Source of the DNA: an uncultured Clostridia bacterium
Lineage (GTDB): Bacteria; Bacillota; Clostridia; Christensenellales; Aristaeellaceae
Length of the DNA stretch: 64,000 nt
Direction: 5' to 3'
NCBI GenBank assembly: GCA_934621505.1
Contig: CAKTUU010000004.1
Span: 1-64,000, forward strand
Notes under the pieces: model-generated
Databases searched by the model: none
The model's input: only the letters and a program-made list of their open reading frames with translations
Told to the model about the DNA's origin: nothing
Shown here: positions 52,865 through 61,857 of the stretch, piece after piece
How positions within the stretch are numbered: the first letter of the stretch is position 1
Layout: every line of letters starts with the position of its first letter
Program-made: the position numbers and the translations under genes

Positions 52865-54331
52865 CTACATTTGGTGATACACAGGCGCTAAAGCCTGTTG
52901 AATTTGCCTGTAAATTGGGAAGTGGCGGTTGTAAAACGCCACGCCCTCGGGATTGGGCAGGGTTTCGCCCGTGGTTCTTACACATCGGCTGACCGCGTCC
53001 TCATGGCTGGCAAATACGCCCACGGCCACACCGGCCAGCATAGCGCTGCCCAGAGAACTATCCACTTTATCCACTGTGCGCAGGGGTACATTCAGCATAT
53101 CCGCCAGAATCTGCCGCCACAAATCGCTCTTGGCTCCGCCGCCAATGGCTACCGCCTGGTTTGGGGCAATGCCCAGCTCCGTCAGGGTGGCGAAGCAGTC
53201 CTTCATGGAATAGGCCACGCCTTCCAGCACCGCACGGTTAAAGTGGGCCTTTGTATGAAAGCCCGCCGCGCCCACAAAGCTGGCCCGCAGCTTATCGTCC
53301 AGATAGGGCGTAATTTCGCCCTGCAAATAGGGATGGAAATACAGCCCCTGGCAGCCCCGGTCCACCGCGGCGGCGGCGGCGCTCATTTCATCAAAGCTGC
53401 CGCCAAACGTGTCCCGGTACCAGCGGTTGCTGGCGGCGCAGCTCTTGGTAGCCGTGCCCGGGTACCACAGGCCCTTTACCACATGGCGGTAGGTAACCAG
53501 ACGCGGGTCTACCACCGCATGGTCGGTAATGGGACAAATTCTTCCCGCCGTGGCCAGCTTGACGGTGGCCTGACCGGGATGAATAGCCCCCGCGGCGTAT
53601 ACCTCCATCACCGTATCCGTAGCCCCGGCAATCACCGCAGTGGACGCGCTCAGGCCGGTATCCTCCATGGCTTGCAGGGTCAGCGGGGAAAGCCGGGTCA
53701 TAGGGTCCACAATGGGCGGCATCAAAGCCGCGTCCAGCCCCGCCAAATCGCACAACCTTCGGGACCACTGATTGCTGCGCGCGTCCAACAGCAAAAAGCC
53801 CATCGCTTCAATGCTGTCGGTCAGGTAATCCCCAGTCAGGCGATAGCGCACATAATCCTTGACCGCCATTACCTTACGGGTTTTGCGCAGGGTTTCCGGC
53901 TCGTGCTTTTTCAGCCACATCAGCTGCGGCAGAGTCCACAGGCTGGATACGCTGTTATAGCATTCCCGCATCAATTCCTCGCCCAGGGTATTTTTCAGTT
54001 CGGCGGCCTCATCTGCGGCCCGGCTGTCCGTCCAGTAAATGGCCCGGCGCACAGGTCTGCCATTCTCCCCTACCAACACGGCGGTATGAGTCGCCGCGTC
54101 CAGCGCAAGGGCGGCAATATCCCGAGGATGCACGCCAGATGTGCGCAAAATCTCCCGCACATTGTCCACCATCGCCTGATAGCTGTCATCCGCGTCCTGC
54201 TCCGCCCAGCCGTTTTGCGGATAGTAGGTGGGATATTCCCGGCTGGCTGTGGCGTATACCCGCCCATCCTCGCCCAAAAGCGTGGCTTTGGAGGAGGACC
54301 CTCCAAAGTCTACGCCCAACAAATATCTCAT
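52865..54331 (-). CDS. FGGY family carbohydrate kinase, xylulokinase-like
   Basis: 488 residues. The N-terminal ATPase fold begins LLGVDFGGSSSKATLL, with ALALDAATHTAVLV and WTDSRAADEA in the sugar-binding lobe. The second lobe has AGATDTVMEVYAAGA and AVAIGGGAKSDLWRQILADM for ATP. The closest general type is xylulokinase (XylB), but FGGY members also act on ribulose, gluconate, erythritol and others. Its position between malic enzyme and etfB suggests a substrate arising in this operon's pathway. 26 bp after the malic enzyme gene. Confidence 0.88.
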   Translation of the reverse strand: MRYLLGVDFGGSSSKATLLGEDGRVYATASREYPTYYPQNGWAEQDADDSYQAMVDNVREILRTSGVHPRDIAALALDAATHTAVLVGENGRPVRRAIYWTDSRAADEAAELKNTLGEELMRECYNSVSSLWTLPQLMWLKKHEPETLRKTRKVMAVKDYVRYRLTGDYLTDSIEAMGFLLLDARSNQWSRRLCDLAGLDAALMPPIVDPMTRLSPLTLQAMEDTGLSASTAVIAGATDTVMEVYAAGAIHPGQATVKLATAGRICPITDHAVVDPRLVTYRHVVKGLWYPGTATKSCAASNRWYRDTFGGSFDEMSAAAAAVDRGCQGLYFHPYLQGEITPYLDDKLRASFVGAAGFHTKAHFNRAVLEGVAYSMKDCFATLTELGIAPNQAVAIGGGAKSDLWRQILADMLNVPLRTVDKVDSSLGSAMLAGVAVGVFASHEDAVSRCVRTTGETLPNPEGVAFYNRHFPIYRQIQQALAPVYHQM

Positions 54332-54357
54332 GATTTTCTCTGCCTTCCGCTCAAAAT

Positions 54358-55530
54358 TTACACTCTGGCCACGCCGGTATCTCTGGCGGCCTGGGCCACG
54401 GCGGCGGCAACCGCCTTGCCCACTCGCTTGTCAAAGGCCTTGGGCATGATGTAGTTCGCGCTCAGCTCATCGTCGCTTACCAGCTCGGCAATGGCGTGGG
54501 AGGCCGCCATCTTCATGGCGTCGTTAATCTCCGTGGCCCGCACGTCCAGCGCGCCCCGGAAAATGCCCGGGAAGGCCAGCACATTGTTAATCTGGTTGGG
54601 GAAGTCGCTGCGGCCCGTGCCTACCACCGCCGCCCCGGCCTCCCTGGCCAGGTTGGGCAGAATTTCCGGCACAGGGTTGGCCATGGGGAACACGCACGCG
54701 CCGGGAGCCATGCTGGCCACCATTTCCTTGCTGACAATGCCGGGAGCCGATACGCCGATGAACACGTCCGCACCCTTCATAGCGTCCGCCAGCGTGCCCC
54801 GCAGATGTTCCCGGTTGGTCACATGGCTCAGCTCCTCGTGGGCGGGGTTCAGCCCCTCCATGCCCTCGCAGATGATACCGAAGCGGTCCACCATAATCAG
54901 GTTCTTCACGCCCAGGTCCATCAGGTGACGCCCGATGGAGCAGCCCGCCGCGCCCGCTCCGTTGATGACCACCTTTACCTGGTCAATCTTCTTGTTTACC
55001 ACCCGCAGTGCGTTCAGCATGGCCGCCGCCACCACAATGGCGGTACCGTGCTGGTCGTCGTGGAACACGGGAATATCGCAGATTTCCTTCAGACGGCGCT
55101 CAATTTCAAAGCACCGGGGCGCGGCGATGTCCTCCAGGTTGATGCCCCCAAAGGAGCCGGAAATCAGGTAAATGGTGCGCACCAGTTCGTCCACGTCCTT
55201 GGACCGGATGCACAGCGGGAACGCGTCCACATCCGCAAATTCCTTAAACAGGCAGCACTTGCCCTCCATCACGGGCATGCCCGCCTCGGGACCGATGTCC
55301 CCCAGGCCCAGCACGGCGGTGCCGTCGGTGATCACGGCCACCATGTTGCTGCGGCGGGTCAGTTCCCAGGACTTTTCATAATCGTCCCTGATGGCCAGGC
55401 AGGGCTCCGCCACGCCCGGCGTATAGGCCAGGGACAATTCCTCCGAATTGGTCACCGGCGTGCGGGACACCACTTCAATTTTGCCATGCCATTCATAGTG
55501 CTTTTTCAGGGCTTCCGCTTTCACGTCCAT
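54358..55530 (-). CDS. NAD(P)-dependent malic enzyme
   Basis: 390 residues, the short bacterial form. SLAYTPGVAEPCLAI has the catalytic Tyr, and ITDGTAVLGLGDIGPEAGMP then VMEGKCCLFKEFADVD has the catalytic Lys. The metal ligands are in FHDDQHGTAIV, and the Rossmann motif is VINGAGAAGCSIGRHL. It oxidatively decarboxylates malate to pyruvate. In the operon it may recycle a four-carbon acid or supply NAD(P)H. 18 bp from the Ldh_2-family gene. Confidence 0.93.
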   Translation of the reverse strand: MDVKAEALKKHYEWHGKIEVVSRTPVTNSEELSLAYTPGVAEPCLAIRDDYEKSWELTRRSNMVAVITDGTAVLGLGDIGPEAGMPVMEGKCCLFKEFADVDAFPLCIRSKDVDELVRTIYLISGSFGGINLEDIAAPRCFEIERRLKEICDIPVFHDDQHGTAIVVAAAMLNALRVVNKKIDQVKVVINGAGAAGCSIGRHLMDLGVKNLIMVDRFGIICEGMEGLNPAHEELSHVTNREHLRGTLADAMKGADVFIGVSAPGIVSKEMVASMAPGACVFPMANPVPEILPNLAREAGAAVVGTGRSDFPNQINNVLAFPGIFRGALDVRATEINDAMKMAASHAIAELVSDDELSANYIMPKAFDKRVGKAVAAAVAQAARDTGVARV

Positions 55531-55548
55531 GTCCGTTTCTCCTTTTTC

Positions 55549-56673
55549 TTATTGATAGCTGCTCTCCAGCCCGTGTACGTCTACCTTGCCCAGGTATTTT
55601 TCCACATCCATGCCCAGGTACCTGGCCATGTCCGCCATTTCCGCCACGGTGTTGATGTTTACGTCAATGCCGTTTTCCATCCGGTCCTGATAGGCGAAGG
55701 CCTCCTTTTCGCCGTGGGTATAAATGCGGGTCTGGCCGTCCGCCTTGGGCGCGTCCCGCAGTTCCTGCAAGCAGGCGGAGAAATGGGCCTTGATGGCCTC
55801 CGGGTCCCCAAACACATGGGGATCCACCGCCATAAAGCCGTGGCAGGTGCCGCTCTTGCCGCCCACGTTTACATGGCTGGAGGGCGTGCCCTGGGAAAAT
55901 ACGGAGCAGAAAATCTCGCACATCATGCCGTAGCCGTAGCCCTTGTGGCTGCCCAGCTGCTCGGTATTGCCGCCCACAGGCATAATGCCGCCGCCGTTTT
56001 TGGCCACAATGTTCTTCAGCACGTCCTTGGCGTCGGTGGAGGGGTGGCCGTCCTTGTTCAGGGCCCAGCCCTCGGGCAGGGGCTTTTCCATCTTGTTGTA
56101 CACTTCCAGCTTGCCGCGGGTCACCACCGTGGTGGACGCGTCAAAGAAGAAGGGATAGGGCTCCGCGGGCGCCGCCAGCGCGATGGGGTTGGAGCCGATC
56201 ATGGCCATGCGGGCAAAGGTGGGCACCATAATGGCCTCGCTGTTGGTCATGGCCATGCCGATCAGCCCCTGGTCGCAGGCCATTTTGGCATAGTACCCCG
56301 CAATGCCGAAGTGGTTGGAATTGCGCACCGACACAATGGCCATGCCGGTTTTCTTCGCCTTTTCGATGGCCAGGTTCATGGCCTGATGGCTGACCAGCTG
56401 CCCCATGGCGTCATGGGCGTCGATGACCGCAGATACAGGCGTTTCAAACACGATTTCCGGCTTTGCGTCCACCTTGATCATGCCCTTTTCAATGCCCTTG
56501 TGGTACCGCACCAGACGCTGCATGCCGTGGCTTTCAATTCCGTACAGGTCCGACAGCAGCAGCACGTCGGTAATGATCCGCGCCTCCTCGCTGTTAAAAC
56601 CGAATTCCTGGAACGCGTCCATACAGAAGGTCTTCAGTTGCTCGTAGCTATAATGCAGGTATTTTGCCGACAT
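55549..56673 (-). CDS. Malate/L-lactate/sulfolactate dehydrogenase (Ldh_2 family)
   Basis: 374 residues, NAD(P)-dependent but unrelated to classic Rossmann LDH. The family core is visible: YGIESHGMQRLVRYHKGIEK (His and Arg), VSVRNSNHFGIAGYYAKMAC (catalytic His48-type site), and VPTFARMAMIGSNPIALAAP. Known members oxidise or reduce malate, L-lactate, ureidoglycolate, 2,3-diketogulonate or 3-sulfolactate. The operon's other 2-hydroxyacid oxidising genes suggest a 2-hydroxyacid substrate. Which one cannot be told from sequence. Ribosome site AAGGAG, 78 bp after the Fe-S gene. Confidence 0.9.
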   Translation of the reverse strand: MSAKYLHYSYEQLKTFCMDAFQEFGFNSEEARIITDVLLLSDLYGIESHGMQRLVRYHKGIEKGMIKVDAKPEIVFETPVSAVIDAHDAMGQLVSHQAMNLAIEKAKKTGMAIVSVRNSNHFGIAGYYAKMACDQGLIGMAMTNSEAIMVPTFARMAMIGSNPIALAAPAEPYPFFFDASTTVVTRGKLEVYNKMEKPLPEGWALNKDGHPSTDAKDVLKNIVAKNGGGIMPVGGNTEQLGSHKGYGYGMMCEIFCSVFSQGTPSSHVNVGGKSGTCHGFMAVDPHVFGDPEAIKAHFSACLQELRDAPKADGQTRIYTHGEKEAFAYQDRMENGIDVNINTVAEMADMARYLGMDVEKYLGKVDVHGLESSYQ

Positions 56674-56751
56674 GGGAATTTCTCCTTCCTAAACAATCAA
56701 AATGCCAAAAGCGACGCAGGAAGGTTGTTTCCCGCGCCGCGGTGATATCCG

Positions 56752-57834
56752 TTACAGCCGGTCCGCCAGCATAACGAACAAATCCTTGTACTCATAGCCA
56801 TCCGGTACGGTGGCGGCCAGCGCTTCCGTGCTTTGGGGACAAGCGGCCACCATCACCCTGGCGTCGGTGCGCTGGCAGTGTTCCCAGCGTCCGGCGGCCA
56901 CCTTGGCGCGCAGCTCCGGCAGGTACTGCCCTACCACGGCGCTTCCGCAGCACTTGGCCAGACGGCGGTTTTGCCACATTTCATGCACATCGCAGCCCAT
57001 AGCGGCCAGAATATCCCGGGCAGGCTGATGCTCATCCAGATCGCGGGCCAGACGGCTGCCGTCATGATAGGTCACCACCAGCGTTTCCTTCCGCGGGGTC
57101 AGCTTGCCAGTCTTGATCAGTTCGTCCACAAAGCTGGTGGCGGTTACCACCTCGGGCAAATTAACGCCCCACTCCTTATATTCATGACGCATCAGGGCCG
57201 CGTCATAGCTATCCAGCACGACCATCTTTCCAGCTCCGGTCGCGCGGATGGCCTCGCCCGCCTGAGCGGCCTGCTGGCGCACATCCTCCACAAAGCCCAT
57301 CAAATCTCCCAGCGCACTGCCGGAAGCAGGCTCGTTCCGCAGGGCGGCAAATTTCACGCCCGCTTTTTTCAGAATGGTAAACAGGGCGTTCGCCACGCAG
57401 GGGGTGGAATAGCGGGCCGTAGCGCCCAGCCATACCAGCAAATCGCCCTTTTCAGGAATGTCGGTAAAATCCACCCTGGTTTCCTTTGCGCCATAAATGT
57501 TGCCGGTTTCCAAAACCCGGTCGATTACCTTTTGCACAGAAGCGGGAACCACATCCTCCACACAGGCCTGTGTGCGTCCCTCACGGATAAACACCAGGGG
57601 GTCAAAGCCGGTAACGCAGTCATTGGTACACGCGCCGCACAGCATACATTCATACATGGTTTTGGCAACGTCCTTATCGAAGGGCATACCGCGCTCGATC
57701 ATGCTGACCTGCAAGCCCTTGGCGCGGGGGGTATTGGTTTCCTTGCCGGTTACCAGCTGCACGGGGCACAGATGGCGGCACATCCAGCAGAAGCGGCAGG
57801 CTTCCGCATTCTTTTTGGCTTTTTCGCTAAACAT
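56752..57834 (-). CDS. Fe-S oxidoreductase, GlcF/LutA-like, with degenerate CCG domain
   Basis: 360 residues. Two 4Fe-4S ferredoxin sets lie near the N-terminus: CRFCWMCRHLCPV (13-25) and CMLCGACTNDC (~63-73). The heterodisulfide-reductase-type CCG part keeps AKCCGSAVV near 295. It lacks the usual first Cys (YHDGSRLAR where HDPCHLGR is typical), and the last CxxC reads CPQS. It probably relays electrons between the neighbouring FAD dehydrogenase and EtfAB or another carrier. It precedes the Ldh_2 gene and follows the FAD subunit across a 128-bp palindromic gap. Confidence 0.87.
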   Translation of the reverse strand: MFSEKAKKNAEACRFCWMCRHLCPVQLVTGKETNTPRAKGLQVSMIERGMPFDKDVAKTMYECMLCGACTNDCVTGFDPLVFIREGRTQACVEDVVPASVQKVIDRVLETGNIYGAKETRVDFTDIPEKGDLLVWLGATARYSTPCVANALFTILKKAGVKFAALRNEPASGSALGDLMGFVEDVRQQAAQAGEAIRATGAGKMVVLDSYDAALMRHEYKEWGVNLPEVVTATSFVDELIKTGKLTPRKETLVVTYHDGSRLARDLDEHQPARDILAAMGCDVHEMWQNRRLAKCCGSAVVGQYLPELRAKVAAGRWEHCQRTDARVMVAACPQSTEALAATVPDGYEYKDLFVMLADRL

Positions 57835-57962
57835 GAATTTCTATCTCCTTTATTGGTCATGACGGATAATGGCAAGCAGCACTGCCCCCGGCTTCGCGCG
57901 GAAAGGGCTTGGAAGAGCTCCCAGCCAGAACGCGAGCCGAGGTCCAGGGGCGCTGCCCCTGT
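57835..57962 (-). repeat. Palindrome-rich intergenic element inside the operon
   Basis: The 128 bp between the FAD subunit and the Fe-S subunit is the longest gap in this operon. It begins, just after the stop, with CAGGGGC-AGC-GCCCCTG (57961-57945), followed by short GC-rich inverted stretches. No open frame is seen. It resembles a REP-type mobile palindrome or an mRNA-processing hairpin; there is no U-tract. Confidence 0.45.
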
Positions 57963-59393
57963 TTACAGGCCCAGCTTATAGGGGTTCATGATGCCGTTGG
58001 GGTCCAGGCTTTTTTTCAGCCCCTGCATGACCTGCATGGCGGGGCCGTATTGCTCCTTCATCAGGCGGGACAGTTTCAGGCCTATGCCGTGATGGTCGTT
58101 GATAACGCCGCCGTTTTCCATGGCCGCGCGCACGCCGGCGTTCCAGATTTTGTTATGCAGCCGCATGGCCTCCTCGGGATCCTGGGGCACATAGGCCGGA
58201 TCCACAATGAAGCGGGTGTAGTTCATGCAGCCCCACTCATACCAGTGGCTGGAGTGGGAAATGTACTTGACATACGGGAACTGCTCGTTGATGACCTTTT
58301 TCATGGCCAGATAAATTTTTTCAATGTTGGCGTAGGTGGCCACAGTGTCCATGGTGCCGAACATCTGGGGAATATCCATGATGTGCCCGGGATAGAAGAA
58401 GGTAATGCGGTTTTCGTACCATTTTTCGCCATACTCGCTGCCCAGGTTTTGCGCGCCGTATTTAGCGGCGATTTCCTGTACGATTTCCATTTCGATATCC
58501 ACAATTTTCTTCATGCCCTCGCAGGTCACGTTCATGAAGCAGCCTTTTTTCTCAAAGCCCAGAATTTTTTTGATGATGGATACCGTCTCAGCCTCGTCAA
58601 AGAAACGCAGAATGGAGGGCTTTACCTTTTGCATGATATCCCGGCCCGCCATGTAACCGGAATGCATGTCCGGGAACAGGAAGGCGATGTGCTGGCGGCT
58701 TTCCGGCTGCTCAAACAGCTTAAAGGTGGCCTTGGTAATCACGCCCAGGGTGCCCTCGCTGCCAATAAAAATCTCGTTCAGGTCGGGACCGGCGGCGTGC
58801 TTTGGCACTGGCAGGGTGTGGATGATGTCGCCGTTGGGCAGCACCACTTCCAGACTGATGCACTGGTCGTCAATTTTGCCGTATTTGGTAGACATAATGC
58901 CAATGCCCCGATGGCCCAGAGCGCCGCCGATGGTGCCGCAGGTCAGGCAGGAGGGAATGTGCTGGCAGGAATAGCCCTTTTCGTTGGCGTACCATTCCAG
59001 CTGCTGAAAGATCATGCCCGCCTCGGCGGTGATGGTGCGGCTTACCTCGTCAATCTCAATCAGGCGGTTCATGCGCTTCATGTCCATCATGACACCGCCG
59101 GCCATGGGCAGCGCGCCGCCCTGGCTGCCGCTGCCGCCGCCCCAGATATTGACGGGGATTTTATAATAGTTGGCAATTTTCAGAATTTTGGATACTTCCT
59201 CGGTGCAGCCGGGACGCACGATATAGTCCGGCATGGGCGGGGTTTGTCCCCGATCCTCCCACATGCGGCTGATCCAGAAATAGTCCACGCCATAGGTGGC
59301 GCGGTCGCTAGGCGCCGTGGAAACATTCTCCGTTCCCACCACGTCCTCCAGTTCCGTGAGGATCATGTTGTTCATAAAGGCCTTGCGTTCCAT
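57963..59393 (-). CDS. FAD-linked 2-hydroxyacid dehydrogenase, GlcD/AGPS-like
   Basis: 476 residues from ATG 59393 (GAGGAG ~10 nt upstream). The PCMH-type FAD-binding domain shows YIVRPGCTEEVSKILKIAN, NIWGGGSGSQGGALPMAGG, LTCGTIGGALGHRGIG and FIGSEGTLGVITKATF. The C-terminal catalytic part ends in INDHHGIGLKLSRLM, a His-rich site shared by D-lactate/glycolate dehydrogenases and alkyl-DHAP synthases. With Fe-S and Etf subunits in the same operon, a 2-hydroxyacid oxidation (glycolate, lactate or similar) is the best inference. 14 bp after DUF4867. Confidence 0.9.
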   Translation of the reverse strand: MERKAFMNNMILTELEDVVGTENVSTAPSDRATYGVDYFWISRMWEDRGQTPPMPDYIVRPGCTEEVSKILKIANYYKIPVNIWGGGSGSQGGALPMAGGVMMDMKRMNRLIEIDEVSRTITAEAGMIFQQLEWYANEKGYSCQHIPSCLTCGTIGGALGHRGIGIMSTKYGKIDDQCISLEVVLPNGDIIHTLPVPKHAAGPDLNEIFIGSEGTLGVITKATFKLFEQPESRQHIAFLFPDMHSGYMAGRDIMQKVKPSILRFFDEAETVSIIKKILGFEKKGCFMNVTCEGMKKIVDIEMEIVQEIAAKYGAQNLGSEYGEKWYENRITFFYPGHIMDIPQMFGTMDTVATYANIEKIYLAMKKVINEQFPYVKYISHSSHWYEWGCMNYTRFIVDPAYVPQDPEEAMRLHNKIWNAGVRAAMENGGVINDHHGIGLKLSRLMKEQYGPAMQVMQGLKKSLDPNGIMNPYKLGL

Positions 59394-59407
59394 GATTGTT
59401 TCACTCC

Positions 59408-60067
59408 TCAATAATGAATCTGGTAATTCACGCCATGCAGCCCGGGATAACCCCCGCGGCTGACAACCGATTCGTTTTCCTCATGCGCGATCAGCCACTT
59501 GCCCTGGGCCCACAGCAAACGGCCGTCCCCGCCCTCCGGTCTGGGCTGTGTCAGCGGGTAATTGACGCCCTTGGGCAAAATGACAATGCAGCGGAAGCCG
59601 CCATCGGATACCTGACAGGGGCAAAAGTGCAGGGTTGTGGCGTATACCTCGATGACCGTGCCCTTGGGCACAAAGAAAGCGGTTACCTTGCGGGTATCCA
59701 GCTCAAATCCGTCCAGATCCTGCTGACGGGCAAGCAGCAGCACCAAATCGCTGACGGCAATGTTAAATTCGCTGCTGCGGTGATATTCCAGACAGTTCAA
59801 CCGGTTGGAATAACCCCAACAGCAGCCGATCTGGCAGGGACTCTCGCCCAGCAGGCTGTGCTGAACGGCCGCAAAGTCCTTTTCCTCCACGTCCGGCATG
59901 TCCGGCACATATTTGCTGCCGCTCTCCGTCATGGGCACGTTGCGTTCACAGGCCGTAATCAATCCATCCGCCGGGAATGAAAGGACCCGCCCAAAGGGAC
60001 AAAATTCCGGATCGTTTACCGAATAAAAGGGGATGTCCGGATTCAAGGTACGCAGCTTTTCCAGCAT
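59408..60067 (-). CDS. DUF4867 family protein
   Basis: 219 residues, cytoplasmic, cupin-like in feel. Characteristic stretches are FYSVNDPEFCPFGRVL, CQIGCCWGYSNRLNCLEYHR, FFVPKGTVIEVYATTLHFCP and CIVILPKGVNYPL. The family has no established role but often lies beside sugar isomerase, kinase and aldolase genes, as here. A conserved Glu-Tyr-His (LEYHRSSEFN) and late His (LHFCP) could bind a metal or sugar. Given the company, an isomerase or epimerase activity on a phosphosugar or uronate is possible; this is speculation. AAGGAGG lies 10 nt upstream. Confidence 0.8.
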   Translation of the reverse strand: MLEKLRTLNPDIPFYSVNDPEFCPFGRVLSFPADGLITACERNVPMTESGSKYVPDMPDVEEKDFAAVQHSLLGESPCQIGCCWGYSNRLNCLEYHRSSEFNIAVSDLVLLLARQQDLDGFELDTRKVTAFFVPKGTVIEVYATTLHFCPCQVSDGGFRCIVILPKGVNYPLTQPRPEGGDGRLLWAQGKWLIAHEENESVVSRGGYPGLHGVNYQIHY

Positions 60068-60082
60068 AGCGGGTCATCCTCC

Positions 60083-60931
60083 TTACAGAATGGTAATGAC
60101 ATGGTGGCGCCTGGCTTCACAGCCGGGTTCCAGCCGGATGCAGCCCTTTTTATGCTCAATCTGCCCATCGCTGTCCAGCGTGTCCGGAGCGTTCAGCCAG
60201 GGCTCTATGCACAGATACTCTGCGCCGGGTTTCATCCACAGCATCAGCACATCGTGCTGGGGGTATTCCACCCGCACCTGCGGCACGCCGTCTGTGCTTT
60301 CCAGCGTAACGGACCGGCTTTTCAGGCCGGGAAACACCAGCGCGTCTACGGCAAAGTAGGCTTCCTTCAAAGGGAATACCCGGGTATCCCGTTCCATTAC
60401 CTGCCCTACCGGATCAATCAGGTTGCCGTGCAGCACATGGTTTTCAAAGGTTTCAGGCTTTTCAAACACCAGACGGTACTTTTCCACTCCGCCGGGCGTG
60501 GCATATCCCTCATGAGCGCCCATGCCAAAGTAAAAGGCCCTCGTATCCTGGTTTTGCACCTGCCAGGAAACGGTTATCCGGCTGCCATCCAGCCGGTAGC
60601 CCACCCGAAGGGCATAGTCAAAAGGAAAGCCCGAAGCCTTTTCCTTCATTAAATAGGTAGCGCATGTGTCATTCGCGCTTTCCAGCCGCCATTCCAGCTG
60701 GCGCACATAGCCGTGCTTAGGCATATCGTACCGTTTGCCGTTCAGGAAATAGCCATCGTCCTTCAGCCCGCCCGCGATGGGAAACAGGATGGGCGCGCGG
60801 CCCTTCCAAACGGCGGGATCGCCCTGCCACAGCCGTTCCCTTCCGCGAGCGTCACGAATGGACTGCATTTCCGCTCCCAGAGAAGAAATGGTTACCGTCA
60901 AGGCTTCATTGCGCAAGGTAATCAGGCTCAT
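60083..60931 (-). CDS. Aldose 1-epimerase family protein (LacX-like)
   Basis: 282 residues from ATG 60931, which overlaps the kinase stop by 4 bp; AAAGGGG is 9 nt upstream. Galactose-mutarotase-like beta-sandwich: LTVTISSLGAEMQSIRD, WQGDPAVWKGRAPILFPIAG, FYFGMGAHEGYATPGG (active-site His region), and LCIEPWLNAPDTL (catalytic Glu). It interconverts alpha and beta anomers so that a sugar can enter the isomerase. The exact sugar is unknown. Confidence 0.9.
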   Translation of the reverse strand: MSLITLRNEALTVTISSLGAEMQSIRDARGRERLWQGDPAVWKGRAPILFPIAGGLKDDGYFLNGKRYDMPKHGYVRQLEWRLESANDTCATYLMKEKASGFPFDYALRVGYRLDGSRITVSWQVQNQDTRAFYFGMGAHEGYATPGGVEKYRLVFEKPETFENHVLHGNLIDPVGQVMERDTRVFPLKEAYFAVDALVFPGLKSRSVTLESTDGVPQVRVEYPQHDVLMLWMKPGAEYLCIEPWLNAPDTLDSDGQIEHKKGCIRLEPGCEARRHHVITIL

Positions 60932-61857
60932 AACGTTACGCCCCTTTCGCATAGGAAGGCCCGGCATTCCTGGTCCGTCGCCATGGCATAGCGCGCCCCC
61001 AGGCGGGTGCATTTGATGGCCGCCGCGGCGCTGGCGTACTTGCAGGCCCGGTCGTTATCCAGTCCCTGAATCTTGGCCGCCGCAAACGCTCCGTGGAAGG
61101 TATCGCCGCAGCCGTTGGTATCCTTGGCCTCTACCTTGTAGCTGTCATAGCGGCGCATTCCTTTTTCATCCAGCAAAATACCGCCCTTCACACCCTGGGT
61201 CAGCACCAGCAGTTCAGGGTGATAGGTATCGTATAGCTTTTGGGCTGCCGCTTCGGCGCTGGTTTCGCCGGTCATTTTCAAGGCAAACTCCTCGGAAGGA
61301 ATCAGGTAATCCACATACGGCATCAGGTTTTCCACGCCCGGATAGGTACCGCCCGCGTCATGGCTGACCTTTACGCCCTTTTTCCTGCAAAACTTAGCCG
61401 CCTGAATAGCCGCGTTCAGCATATGACCGTCCAGGTGCAGCACTTTCGCATGGGCCAGCATGTCAAAGTCCAAATCCGTTTCCGCAGGCTGCGGAACGGT
61501 TCCCCGGTTCCAAATGCAGGTGCGGCTGGAGGTGTCCCGGCACAAAAGCACCACGGAATGAAAGCTGACGCTGTCCGGCACACGCCGCACACAGGAGGTA
61601 TCAATCTGCCAGTGGGCAAAATCGTCCAGCATAAAGCGGCCAAAGGGGTCGTCGCCAATGGTGCCCATATACGCGGCGGTCACGCCCAGCTTGCGGGCGG
61701 CCACCAGGGCTGTAGCGCAGGGGCCGCCGCCCTGCACCTTGGTTTCCAGGCCTTCCTGCTTGGTATCCTCGGTGGGAAAGCGGTCCAGCACCATCAACGT
61801 GTCATACACGGTGGAGCCAATGCCCACCATTTCCGGCCAAACCACACGGTCAGTCAT
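60928..61857 (-). CDS. PfkB family carbohydrate kinase
   Basis: 309 residues from ATG 61857 (GGAGGG 5 nt upstream; overlaps the aldolase end by 8 bp). Ribokinase fold: VGIGSTVYDTLMVLDRFP, KVQGGGPCATALVAARKLG, and the ATP/anion-hole motif DTNGCGDTFHGAFAA with the catalytic Asp. Members phosphorylate sugars at C1, C5 or C6 (fructokinase, tagatose-6-P kinase, IolC, KdgK). Beside a class II aldolase and an isomerase it probably makes the ketose phosphate that the aldolase splits. Confidence 0.92.
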   Translation of the reverse strand: MTDRVVWPEMVGIGSTVYDTLMVLDRFPTEDTKQEGLETKVQGGGPCATALVAARKLGVTAAYMGTIGDDPFGRFMLDDFAHWQIDTSCVRRVPDSVSFHSVVLLCRDTSSRTCIWNRGTVPQPAETDLDFDMLAHAKVLHLDGHMLNAAIQAAKFCRKKGVKVSHDAGGTYPGVENLMPYVDYLIPSEEFALKMTGETSAEAAAQKLYDTYHPELLVLTQGVKGGILLDEKGMRRYDSYKVEAKDTNGCGDTFHGAFAAAKIQGLDNDRACKYASAAAAIKCTRLGARYAMATDQECRAFLCERGVTL

